64,000 bases of DNA from Prorocentrum cordatum (taxonomy: Eukaryota; Sar; Dinophyceae; Prorocentrales; Prorocentraceae), in NCBI GenBank assembly GCA_963575745.1, contig CAUYUJ010011447.1, positions 897,501-961,500 of the forward strand, read 5' to 3'. Under the pieces are notes generated by a model. It saw only the letters and a list, made by a program, of their open reading frames with translations, was not told the DNA's origin and did no database searches. Below, in pieces: positions 27,810 to 36,163 of the stretch. A program made the translations under genes and the position numbers. Within the stretch, counting starts at the first letter, position 1. Every line of letters begins with the position of its first letter.

Positions 27810-28322
27810 ATGCACAAAGTCTGGCTGGGCACGGTAGACCTCGAACGTCCCAACGAGACGCCTGCCAGACGCATAGCCAGGCTTCAGTCAGAGTTGGGCG
27901 CAGTCTTCTGCGCGCTGTGGACAGCGCACACGCAGCGAACCTGCCCCCCTGGATCCAGGGCGCCCAAATCCGACCCGACATTGCACACGGCCGCGTCCAT
28001 CAATAAGTTTCTTGATGACTGGAAGGACTGCGGGTATGACGCCTACCAGATGAGCACGATGCTGGGTTACGGCATTGACTGGGACAGGCTACGAGCCAAC
28101 TACCTGCGACACTCCCGCACCGACGACAGGGGCAAATGCAGCTACCGCCAGACCGGCTGGCGTGACCGCGCGACAAGCTCCTGGGACACCTGGGGCAGCT
28201 GGCAGGGCGAATGGAGTGATGGATGGCGCGAAGATCGCTGGCAGTCGGGCGGCAAACGCGGCGGAGGCCGCCCCGACGAACGGGGCGATAGAGACGAAAA
28301 GAGGCCCCGATGGAGGGACTGA
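27810..28322 (+). CDS. ORF5, small basic Gly/Arg/Trp-rich protein, copy A
   Basis: The 170-codon frame starts at MHKVWLGTVDLERP. Its first 100 residues look folded and helical (RRIARLQSELGAVFCALWTA, ASINKFLDDWKDCGYDAYQM). The last 50 are rich in Gly, Arg, Trp, Asp and Ser with RGG-like steps (SGGKRGGGRPDERGD), as in many RNA-binding proteins. It lies last before the 3' UTR, in the frame of the ORF4 tail after one stop, so it may be a separate ORF or the true C-terminus of ORF4. It is missing from copy B because of truncation. Function unknown; RNA binding is inferred from composition only. Confidence 0.5.
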   Translation: MHKVWLGTVDLERPNETPARRIARLQSELGAVFCALWTAHTQRTCPPGSRAPKSDPTLHTAASINKFLDDWKDCGYDAYQMSTMLGYGIDWDRLRANYLRHSRTDDRGKCSYRQTGWRDRATSSWDTWGSWQGEWSDGWREDRWQSGGKRGGGRPDERGDRDEKRPRWRD

Positions 28323-29473
28323 GCCTACTCCCCGCTCCCAGCGCCTAGCGCCACCACGACAACCTCACCGCACACTGTGTGCGGCCTCCGCCGCTTTCTT
28401 TCTCCAACTGCGGGGTAGCTCGTCTGCCCCCCCCCCCTGGACGGCACTCCTCCTACCTTTGGACCATGGGATGCCGCCCAGTAATACCATCTGCACTTTG
28501 CGTGACGGTGCGCAGCCTGCAGACCCTAGCTGGCCCCTGGCCCTGCTGCCCTACTCTCACCTGTGGCTGCTGCATCCTTGCCGCAGGGCCCACGTTCTCC
28601 GCTTCACTGTGTTTCACACCCTGGAATCCCTCTGGCGCAGCCTTGTGCCGCGCTGCGGGCTCCGTTTTACCGCGGCTTTTCGCCGCCCTCCACCGACGCG
28701 CGCACCTCCTGCCTTCGGAGTCAGGTGTGCTCTTCGGTAATACTGTCCACTGCCACTCCGGGTGGTGGACCCGTGGCCCCCGGCCTTACTGTAGATCTCT
28801 CACCCGCCAGGCGCGACCTGGCCCGCCTGTGGACTCCGGCACCGCCCGTCCATAGGCTCATTCCCTGGACTTCTCAACCGCTTAACGGCCTTCAGCCGTG
28901 ACCCTGGATCGATGTGACTCTGAGGGGCGCGTTTTGGGTATACGACGGTCCCGTCCCTCGGGTGCTACCTGACTCGCTTTCGGGTGGCGCTGAGACACTT
29001 TGGATGTGCACCCTCGGCCCGCGTTCCTACCGTGTGGCTTTGTGCGCACTGCTGCGCCCTTATCTGTCGGTGGATCAACGGCCTGACGCATCACAGTTGT
29101 GGAAGTTTCTTTCTGGCCACTCTCATTCCACACCCTGGATGCGTATACTGACGTTGCGATGTACTGATCCGCCGTCAGGTCCTCCCGTTGGACATTGTCG
29201 CCAGACAGTCTGTGTTACCCGTCAGACTCCCTGGATAGACGTCTTCGGGACCGTTCCTACCTGTTCGACTCGACCTGTTGGGAGCGCCTTGCGCGCCATT
29301 TTGGCTGCGCTCGGCTTCCTCGGCGCCTGTTTTCAGACTCCCTGGATGCGTCGTTGCATGGCCCGTCCTGGGACTGCCCTGCAGACTCCCTGGATTGCAC
29401 GCTTGGCTCAGACGCCCTGGGTAGCTGCTGCCCGCCGCCTGACCGCGGCTTCGCGCGCGCCCGCCGCTAGTCG
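28323..29473 (+). other. 3' untranslated region of copy A
   Basis: About 1.15 kb without a convincing reading frame. A CTTCA hairpin with stem ACGGC/GCCGT is at 28885-28899, followed two bases later by CCCTGGA. CCCTGGA recurs at about 28438, 28618, 28863, 29133, 29230, 29340 and 29388, several times inside actccctgga. The regular recurrence suggests a structural or protein-binding element in the 3' end of the RNA. Confidence 0.55.
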
Positions 29474-29535
29474 CGGCCGCAGCCCGCCCGCGACCGCCCG
29501 CCGCCGGCGCTTCCGCCTGCGGCCGTAAAAAAAAA
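29474..29535 (+). other. 3' terminal stem-loop and (A)9 tail of copy A
   Basis: CGGCCGCAG (29474-29482) pairs perfectly with CTGCGGCCG (29517-29525) across a 34-nt GC-rich loop. One T and nine A follow, and then copy B begins. Several LINE and R2 families end in a stem-loop that their reverse transcriptase recognises to start copying; that role is inferred here. The A run is the remnant of the poly(A) tail or of a terminal A repeat. Confidence 0.65.
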
Positions 29536-29737
29536 TCCCCACCAGCGTCCGTAGCCATTTTGGCTCAAGCCGTCTCTGGGCCCTGGCTCCTCGGCCAGGT
29601 CTCCCAGCTCAAGGGGTCATCCCCTAGGAGTTTGCGGGCTGCGCGCTGCCCCCCGGGCCGCGCTCCGGCCATATCAGACTCCCTGGGTTTCGCCCTTGCG
29701 GCGCGGCGCGGCAGCCAGCCTGCAGGTCAGGCTTAGC
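29536..29737 (+). promoter_or_regulatory. 5' leader of copy B
   Basis: The leader matches that of copy A: twelve bases, a spliced-leader match, a second GCTCAAG about 40 bases downstream in a possible older leader relict, then GC-rich sequence to the ATG. It differs from copy A mainly by an insertion near 29690-29730. No promoter motif can be named. Confidence 0.6.
29548..29569 (+). other. Exact dinoflagellate spliced-leader (DinoSL) sequence
   Basis: All 22 bases agree with the dinoflagellate spliced leader, from TCCGTAGCC to GGCTCAAG. The next bases are ccgtctc, so the GT donor of an SL RNA gene is missing. The leader was therefore acquired by trans-splicing of an element transcript followed by reverse transcription, or has become a fixed part of the element. 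It is the firmest taxonomic marker in the window. Confidence 0.9.
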
Positions 29738-32623
29738 ATGGATGGGAACCCGATCGACGACGGATCTAGGATTCCTGGGAACTCCGCGGGCGACGATGCA
29801 AGCCCAGTCGACGGCCAGGGGGCCCACAGACTGGCTGGTTCAAGACATCCTCCCCCAGGATCACAGGACACCATCCCGTCAGGGCAGCCGTCGCCCCTCG
29901 CTCCCTGGGACCCTCCGAGCACGGGCGGTCCGAACGCGCCCGCGGACCCCTTGATCGTTCCCGTCGATTTTGCATACACGCGAGAACCATCGGCCTTCAG
30001 CCAGACGGGAGGGGGTGCCACGGTTAGCGCCGCGAGACACACCGATATTGCGACCTTCAATCGCTTTCCTGGGTTTGACAATGTCAGTAACGGCTCCTTC
30101 CCGCCGGACTTGCTTCCCTCCCTTACCCCGACACTTCCTCTGCCCCTGGCTGGGCGTCCAATGTCCTTCTCTCCTGGCGGTGAAGGGCAGAACTGGATCG
30201 CCCACGGCGATGCCAGGGCCACGGGGGGCGCTGGCCCCACTCCTGATCAAGTGCATCCCCCGACGGACTCAGGCCCATTCTGGCCGCGCAGGAGCGACCG
30301 CCAGAGAGGCGCTCTCGACGATCGGCCCAGGGGCCTCACCGACGAGGGCGGGTGGCCTAGGGTTGAGGCCACCCAAGAGGGTGACCACGGTCACGACAGG
30401 AGGGGAGGCGGACAAACGCCTGCCCATGTCCCCGATCCGCATCCGATGGGCTTGCGCCTACATTCCGCCGAGCGCCCCCCCTTGGACGCTTCAATGCCGA
30501 GAGAAGCAGCCTTCAGCTGCGAAGGGGCCAATCTTCTAACTGTGGAGGCTGGCGTCCCAGTCGCGCAGCCGACTCCCCCCGCGGACGTAGGCCGACGTCT
30601 AGACGGCTGTCGCCTCACGCCCGCCGCCCTCCCTGGATGCAGCAGCGTGGTACACACAGAAGACGGGCCTTCAGCCCTTGGAGCGCCGTGCGAGACAGCA
30701 GGTTTGAGGGGGTCTGCAGCTCGGGATGCTTCAAACGGACTGGTGGGCGCCGACGACGACGCGGCGACCAGTCAACTCCCTGGCCACTCCCGTAATCCCG
30801 AGGACTCCCGTCAGCCACCCGCCCCCCAGTCGGACAGTCGCAGACGGGACGAGCCTTCAGCTCGGGATTCTCAGGCGGGACGAGCCTTCAGCTCGAGGCT
30901 CCAAGGCGTATCGGGCAATCTCAGAAGTGACGAGCCTTTAGCTCGAGAGCCAGAGACAGCGCCAGTGGACGCCGAGAGCGCCGCAGAAGCTGCGACCACG
31001 AGTGGCGACGACACCGACCCTCCTGCCATCCCTGGTGAATCCACTCAGGGCCTCCCCCATCAGGTGGGCCCCCAAGCCAGCTGCGGACGACCGACCGACC
31101 CCGCCGACGTAGTCATGGAGGAGACTGGCTCCACAACGGGGCCGTCCCAGAGGAGACGCTTCGAGGGCCGCGCGGCTGGCACAGCCAGCGGTGCAAGCGG
31201 ATCAGTTGGCTGCCGCCATGACACCGCCGCTCCCCTCCCTGGAGACTTGGACTCCGCTACAGCAGCAGCGCCCAGCTCCCATGCCGCTAACCTCACCGAC
31301 GGGACTGGCCTTCAGCCAGGAAGAAGCGAGCAGGAGACAGTTGGGATGGGCGACAGGGGTTACAGAGCGGCACGCCCCGCTGCCGAAACGACCGACCGCG
31401 ACCAACCTTCCCTGGGAACGACGACGGCGTTGTCCGCGGGCCGACTCGAGCCAGCCCTAACAGGAGTAACAGCCAGCTCAATGGGCATCCCTGGGGTAGC
31501 GATCCAAGGTGGCGACAGTAACGACAACGCATGGCCCTGGTCCACCACAGCGCACCGCCTGCTGCTACAGGACTTCTTTTGCCCGACTCAACGGTGCGAC
31601 TTCTGCGGGTCGTGGATGCTTCGAGACCCTACGGGCCGACGCTGCATCACCGGCCAGAGGTTGGCCAACCCGTGGAGCTATAACGGGGGCGAGCGGCAAT
31701 CGGGCGACCCCCACCAGGTTCACCCCAGCGCCGACACGGAACAGCCACTCAACAGGCACGCACTCGACCTTCTTGATAGCACCTTGCTACTGCAGCTGGT
31801 CAGGGCAGGCATGCGGTACGCCCCAATCGCAGAGCACCTCTACTCCCCAGCTCAACCGGGCCCCTCTGATTTCACCCCGACCTGGCTCGTGAGCGAACTC
31901 CTGGGAGCCTGGAGACACATGGTGGCCCAAGCCTCCGGGTTGGCTGAGATCTGGGCCAACGACGGCACCATCGGCAGGGCAGACTTTGAAGGCGAGTGGC
32001 AACTGCGCACAGCAGTGGTCTCCCTTGCCCTACTTTGCTCCGCGCCAGACTCCTGGGCCCTTAATGCCTGCCAAAAAATACGCCGCGTCCTTAGGACTTG
32101 CCCAGAGGGGCGACTGGACGGCTGGTTCCCACCGCAGCTTTATCACGAAGACACGAACGCGCACCCACCACCGCACTGGAGGGGTCCCCCAATGAGCAGG
32201 CCAACCGCGACGATCACGATAAGACCGAACACTGTGGTAGACCTGGACGATCTGCGCTGGCTAAACAACACCATCGGCGGTGACCACCTGGACCGAGCCA
32301 TAAGCGACACACGAAACGACGTGGACCTCAGCAGACGCTGGTGGCACACCAGAGACAGCCCACACGCCCAGGCAGCTGAGGTTATGAGAGGAGCGCTACA
32401 GGCTGCAGCACGCACCGACTGGCGCCCACTACATGCCCAAATGGGGCAAGGACCCCCCCTGGGAAACCTCGTTACAGACGCTGTCATCCGACGCCTAGAG
32501 TCAGACAGTGGTATCCTTGACCACGAACACGCGGAGCGAACCAGTGGCGGATGCGCCCCCATGGACGCGGGCGACCCCTGGCGCGGCGGAAGAAGCTCCA
32601 CCAGCGGAAATGGAGGCATATAA
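29738..32623 (+). CDS. ORF1 N-terminal part, copy B
   Basis: An open frame of 961 codons from MDGNPIDDG; an in-frame upstream start exists but copy A supports this ATG. The first ~600 residues are low-complexity, rich in Pro, Gly, Ser, Arg and Asp, with one HTDIATFNRFPG unit and several hairpin-encoded repeats (DEPSA). The conserved part holds FCPTQRCDFCG and CITG; the last Cys of the cluster seen in copy A is Gly. A helical domain follows (LLLQLVRAGMRYAPIAEHLY). It ends at TAA 32621, and the same frame continues to match copy A downstream, so this is likely a nonsense or local rearrangement rather than the natural end. Function unknown. Confidence 0.65.
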   Translation: MDGNPIDDGSRIPGNSAGDDASPVDGQGAHRLAGSRHPPPGSQDTIPSGQPSPLAPWDPPSTGGPNAPADPLIVPVDFAYTREPSAFSQTGGGATVSAARHTDIATFNRFPGFDNVSNGSFPPDLLPSLTPTLPLPLAGRPMSFSPGGEGQNWIAHGDARATGGAGPTPDQVHPPTDSGPFWPRRSDRQRGALDDRPRGLTDEGGWPRVEATQEGDHGHDRRGGGQTPAHVPDPHPMGLRLHSAERPPLDASMPREAAFSCEGANLLTVEAGVPVAQPTPPADVGRRLDGCRLTPAALPGCSSVVHTEDGPSALGAPCETAGLRGSAARDASNGLVGADDDAATSQLPGHSRNPEDSRQPPAPQSDSRRRDEPSARDSQAGRAFSSRLQGVSGNLRSDEPLAREPETAPVDAESAAEAATTSGDDTDPPAIPGESTQGLPHQVGPQASCGRPTDPADVVMEETGSTTGPSQRRRFEGRAAGTASGASGSVGCRHDTAAPLPGDLDSATAAAPSSHAANLTDGTGLQPGRSEQETVGMGDRGYRAARPAAETTDRDQPSLGTTTALSAGRLEPALTGVTASSMGIPGVAIQGGDSNDNAWPWSTTAHRLLLQDFFCPTQRCDFCGSWMLRDPTGRRCITGQRLANPWSYNGGERQSGDPHQVHPSADTEQPLNRHALDLLDSTLLLQLVRAGMRYAPIAEHLYSPAQPGPSDFTPTWLVSELLGAWRHMVAQASGLAEIWANDGTIGRADFEGEWQLRTAVVSLALLCSAPDSWALNACQKIRRVLRTCPEGRLDGWFPPQLYHEDTNAHPPPHWRGPPMSRPTATITIRPNTVVDLDDLRWLNNTIGGDHLDRAISDTRNDVDLSRRWWHTRDSPHAQAAEVMRGALQAAARTDWRPLHAQMGQGPPLGNLVTDAVIRRLESDSGILDHEHAERTSGGCAPMDAGDPWRGGRSSTSGNGGI
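30506..31319 (+). repeat. CTTCA-loop hairpin cluster, copy B ORF1
   Basis: Hairpins with the CTTCA loop and different paired stems: GCAGC/GCTGC at 30506-30520, GGGC/GCCC at 30665-30677, CGAGC/GCTCG at 30850-30864 and 30881-30895, a CTTTA-loop version at 30931-30945, and CTGGC/GCCAG at 31305-31319. A further unit at 30050-30064 has one mismatch. Stem changes that keep pairing point to selection on the fold or to copying of a palindromic cassette. Confidence 0.65.
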
Positions 32624-33533
32624 ACAGCCCTCTACAGACCTCCCCCCGACCCCGTGCAAGACCTTTCCCCCGCTGAGCGGTCCCAGTGAGAAGCGTTCGT
32701 CGACGAGATACACCGAATCAGGAGGATGGTGGCCAGTAACTCCGTCACCCCAGGCATGCGGTGGAGCCGGATCCTGGTTCCCTTCATATGGGGCACCGCC
32801 GCAGACAGGGGTCGCATCGTGCTCGAGCAGGCGTTTAGGTCCACCAATATCAATACCAATATCATCAACCAGGCAGCCACATGGGAGAGCGCGAGACGTC
32901 CTCTCATACAGGGGCGCCCAGGCAGTCCTTGCGTCAGAGGCAGACACATCCTCCAGGGCCACTGGATCCACGCTTGAGGCACCCGAAGCGGGCAGCTACA
33001 TTGCGCCACGGCTTCAGGAGTGGATGATGGAACAACTAGACGCGAGTGGCTCCCTTCAGACAGCCATCCTGTCAGGGGATCGGCAGGCAGTAGGAGCGGG
33101 AGCGAGGGTGCGAGCGGAGCAGGCCAGGACCGAGCAGAGAACGAATCCTAGGAACCAATGGCCTACGCAGATTGGAAGGGCACGGCTCGGAACAGAGGCC
33201 GCGGCTGCGGAAGCCGCGAGCACAACCACCCCCTGGCACGCAGACATACGACAACTGCTCAATCGAGCGAATTTTGCTATCCCGCAGGGCAGACTACCAC
33301 CAGGCAGCACGAGAGAAGAACACCTGGACAGACTCATCCGCACGCTAGACGCCAGACAGCGGGACGAGGAGGGCGCAGGCAGGGGAACCATGCCCGCCCC
33401 CGAAGGAAGAACCTCCGTCAATGGCGACCAGGCGCAGTGCCTCGCACAGAGCATGTTACTAGACCACAGAACTAACGGGCAACCAGGCTCCTGGATCTCC
33501 AAAGCCCGGTGGCTCTGCCTGGCACCACACTAA
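32624..33533 (+). pseudogene. ORF1 middle region with stops, copy B
   Basis: Matches the helical segment of copy A in two frames: to about 32905 in the frame of the preceding ORF (SNSVTPGMRWSRILVPFIWG), then in the next frame (AQAVLASEADTSSRATG to WLCLAPH). A TGA near 32688 replaces a CGA of copy A, and TAA at 33531 replaces TAC in the shared LAPHYFP. It links the Cys-cluster part and the RING part of ORF1. Confidence 0.55.
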
Positions 33534-33560
33534 TTTCCCCTCCTGAGGCCAGTACTGATT

Positions 33561-34091
33561 GTGCGAGCGCTGGACTCCCGGCCTCACGACTTACTCTACC
33601 GGTGGATGACGAGAGCCGAGATGCACACGCCAGAAGACGTGGTTACCTGTCTCAGCAGGGAGGTGCCAGGAGCCAATCTGACGCCATACTCCGAGCTCAG
33701 TAACCTGCACATTCAGGCCCTCATGAATCACCTCGGCGAGGCGGCCTGTCTGACGGATCTCGACGCGAGCGTCTCCGCCAGAGCTCTCATCGAGAGTCTG
33801 GGAGACGGCCTTACCCGGATCGGCCACCACCCAGGAGACAATGCCAGACTTCCCCCAGAGAACATGGACGCTGTAGAGGTCCCCTCCTGGGACCTTGACG
33901 AAGGAACCCCCCTTATGCATGATCTGCAGCGAAAAGATTCTGGGCACTTCGGAAGTCCTGATGCCATGCGGCCATTTGTTCCATGCCGAGTGTCTGAGCC
34001 AGTGGAGGGTGAGTCAGCCGACGCAGGCCCACACCTACGGAAGATGCTTCCCAGTAAACTGCCCCAACTGCCGCTCGAACGACAGGGGTAG
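33561..34091 (+). pseudogene. ORF1 segment before the RING finger, copy B
   Basis: This is the same frame as the preceding segment after TAA 33531. Residues match copy A up to SWDLDEGTP near 33905 (MTRAEMHTPEDVVTCL, DASVSARALIESLGDGL). At a run of six C the real coding moves one frame on, into the RING entry; the remainder of this open frame is out of frame. Copy A has fewer C there and no frame change. Confidence 0.55.
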
Positions 34092-34551
34092 CATCACCGT
34101 GAGACTGCCAGGGCGAGTCTGCGACGCCGACGCCGCTGCCGTGGCGGTACCACCAGACCTGCTGCAACTACGGGACGGTGCCCTAGCCCCGCTGCAGCCG
34201 TTCCTGGGCCTACACGAGCTAGCCGAAGCGGTCAGGCATGTGGCCCCAGACCTGGACTGCCTTAGAGCGCAGACGCTATCGATTCGACGGCCCCACACAT
34301 ATGTCACGCTTGCGGACATGCGCAGAATCCACGAGAAAGTGAGCGAGAGGAGGTCCACACAGGAGAGGGAGCAAGCCCCAATGGATGTGGACGGAGCCCC
34401 GCCCGACGGCGGAGCCGGCCCGGACCCTGATGATACGCAAAACAGCTCGCAAAGCCCTGGATCACCTCTGCCAGCGGGACCTCCCGGCCCCACCAGCAGG
34501 GCCGACAGGATACGACAAGCTCCGCGGATCACATTTGGAAGATGGGCCTGA
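33895..34551 (+). CDS. ORF1 RING-H2 finger and tail, copy B
   Basis: From about 33908 the frame encodes the RING: C-x2-C at 33916, then CGHLFHAEC, then CPNCRSN ending at 34071. All eight zinc ligands agree with copy A, although the surrounding codons differ. The helical stretch and Pro-rich tail follow. TGA at 34549 lies in a short insertion absent from copy A; the frame then goes on (PPEDEPRKRG, SLLTTAVRDIAADLVF) to about 34800. Retention of all ligands in two diverged copies argues that the RING was functional in the ancestor. Ubiquitin-ligase activity is inferred. Confidence 0.65.
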   Translation: MTKEPPLCMICSEKILGTSEVLMPCGHLFHAECLSQWRVSQPTQAHTYGRCFPVNCPNCRSNDRGSITVRLPGRVCDADAAAVAVPPDLLQLRDGALAPLQPFLGLHELAEAVRHVAPDLDCLRAQTLSIRRPHTYVTLADMRRIHEKVSERRSTQEREQAPMDVDGAPPDGGAGPDPDDTQNSSQSPGSPLPAGPPGPTSRADRIRQAPRITFGRWA

Positions 34552-34611
34552 CTTCTCGGACGAAATCCTCCCGAGGATGAACCCAGAAAGAGAGGACCAC
34601 TGCGGTTCCCA

Positions 34612-34807
34612 GTGAGCCTACTAACCACGGCGGTCCGAGACATTGCAGCCGATTTGGTATTCTTCAGAACTGCGTACGTTGGCGATCGAGTCGCCGATGA
34701 AACTGGGGTCACGTTTGCCCTCGCTGGCCCCGACGCTTGGGAGCATATCAAAGCCCTGGTCACGGAGCGCAGAGATCAGTCTCCTGGGAGCGCCGTCCCA
34801 GCGACCC
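34612..34807 (+). pseudogene. ORF1 extreme C-terminus, copy B
   Basis: Encodes SLLTTAVRDIAADLV and FALAGPDAWEHIKAL, matching copy A before its stop at 10153. The open frame runs on to 35175, but similarity ends near 34800 where ORF2 begins in another frame. Copy A reads GGT TGA where copy B reads GGT AGA, so copy B has either lost, or copy A has gained, the ORF1 stop. Confidence 0.5.
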
Positions 34808-36163
34808 ATGGTAGATGCGCGAGCTGCGCAGATGGACGCCGCCCTGGCGGCAGCATCTTCAGCGGGAGGTCCGTGCTGTGTCCTCGCCCTGGCCACCGAG
34901 GGAGTGCCATCCCCTGGAGGACCGGACCCCATCGAGCTCGCGACCCTGGCAAACGCGCAGTGGGGGTACAGAGCGACCAGCAAGATCACTCACCTAGTCC
35001 CGATTGGCTACCCCTATCGAACCGGCAAGCCCAGCCCGCCGATGCAGCAGTTGTTTGCGGCGCAATTCGACATAGCAGGTGGGGCACTTCGCACAATTCT
35101 GCCCCCGTCTATAGTCGTACACTGGGGAGGGAGATCTGGAGACACCTCCGACGCCATACACGCATTAACCCCTGAGAGCGGCAACGACGGCGTCGTCGCG
35201 CAGATCACGCGGTGGAAGGAAGAGCTGAGACAATCCAGCAACGGTACGATTACAGCCGAGTGGGTCACCACGAGAGTGCAGCTCCCCAGGGACGAATTGC
35301 TAAGGCACCAAGGACTCGAGATGCTCTTCCACCATGTACTTCGCTGTCGAGCAGCGAGACCCATGGCCGGAGATGACGGCCTACGTGCCCCCCTGGACAA
35401 CCTACAGGCGGCAGCCCAAATTACCACGCTGGCCCACCCGACTGCGTGCATCTGGAGAACCCACGAGACGAGCGACTCAGTGCACATCCCTGTCCCTCCC
35501 AGAGCAGCATGCCTGGCTCACGCCATAGCTTCTGCGACAGCCGGGGCCATTGGGCACAGAGTGGGTATCTGTGGAACAGGACTACTCCTCCTAGCTACTC
35601 CCGAGAGAATCGCCGCCCCTGTCCTGAGGCACCTTCGCGATGAGCTCCCGCGTATATTTGGAGATGGATCCTCCTCACCAGCCCTGGGACCACGCCGCAT
35701 CCTCCTGGAAGGACCCTGGGACGGCGGATCCTCCTTTGTTCGCCTCTCCGACCCTGAGGACGGCTTCCACCTGCGGTGGAACCTGGCCGACATGGGACAG
35801 ACACGGCCCGCTGACGTCATGCAAGCCGTAGAGGCCACCACCGGACCCGACACCGTCGAACAAGTCTCCACTGTGTACGCCTGGTTCCCCGACGTCTCGG
35901 ACTATAGGTGCATGACGCAAGTCCGCATACGCCTGGTGGCGGCAGACGCCATGGCAGCGGCCTTTGTTGGCACCAGCTGCATAGTGATCGGTGCCCAGAC
36001 AGTTCGGATCTTCCCTGCGACGCCGAGCAGGGATCCTATGCACAGAGCGGCCGCCGTCTCCAGAGAACAGCAGGAGCACGTGGACGCCCTGGCCAGCACC
36101 TCCGTCCGAGGCCCCCAGGCGCGCCATACAGCCCCAAATACTCGAAATCACCACGATGGATAG
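34808..36163 (+). CDS. ORF2 N-terminal part, copy B
   Basis: The start MVDARAAQMDAALAAAS has an ATG; the corresponding codon in copy A is GTG. The sequence follows copy A through THLVPIGYPYRTGKPSPP, GWTTR-like stretches and VYAWFPDVSDYR. The frame is lost near 36110 by a one-base change and continues in the next entry. Mostly third-position differences from copy A indicate that this protein was under selection. No domain is recognised; an RRM-like fold near the end of the segment is a weak possibility. Confidence 0.55.
   Translation: MVDARAAQMDAALAAASSAGGPCCVLALATEGVPSPGGPDPIELATLANAQWGYRATSKITHLVPIGYPYRTGKPSPPMQQLFAAQFDIAGGALRTILPPSIVVHWGGRSGDTSDAIHALTPESGNDGVVAQITRWKEELRQSSNGTITAEWVTTRVQLPRDELLRHQGLEMLFHHVLRCRAARPMAGDDGLRAPLDNLQAAAQITTLAHPTACIWRTHETSDSVHIPVPPRAACLAHAIASATAGAIGHRVGICGTGLLLLATPERIAAPVLRHLRDELPRIFGDGSSSPALGPRRILLEGPWDGGSSFVRLSDPEDGFHLRWNLADMGQTRPADVMQAVEATTGPDTVEQVSTVYAWFPDVSDYRCMTQVRIRLVAADAMAAAFVGTSCIVIGAQTVRIFPATPSRDPMHRAAAVSREQQEHVDALASTSVRGPQARHTAPNTRNHHDG

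Larger units (their letters stand above)
3070..29535 (+). mobile_element. Giant non-LTR retrotransposon, copy A (complete ends, broken ORFs)
   Basis: A LINE-like element of about 26.5 kb. Boundaries come from comparison with copy B: both begin tccccaccagcg followed by a DinoSL match, and copy A ends in a stem-loop plus nine A before copy B starts. There are no long terminal repeats, integrase or protease. Inferred layout is leader, ORF1 (3258-10155), ORF2 (10148-13526), ORF3 (13585-20805), ORF4 (20892-27764), ORF5 (27810-28322), 3' UTR. APE-type endonuclease plus reverse transcriptase place it with non-LTR elements. Differences from copy B include a roughly 773-bp tandem duplication in ORF1, an 893-nt deletion of the methyltransferase domain, and stops at 3681, 12152, 15373, 17755 and 27762. 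Several frame changes fall in C or G runs, so some may be assembly errors. At this size and gene content it is far larger than usual LINEs (5-8 kb). Confidence 0.88.

Noticed and set aside
29548-29569. Spliced-leader RNA gene
   Set aside because: The leader match is not followed by a GT donor or by an Sm-site region; it sits in the same place of both element copies.
3070-29737. Leader repeated at 3070 and 29536 as a pair of LTRs around one element
   Set aside because: The second leader is followed by a second full set of ORFs and preceded by a stem-loop and A run; there is no integrase or protease, and the endonuclease and RT are of LINE type.
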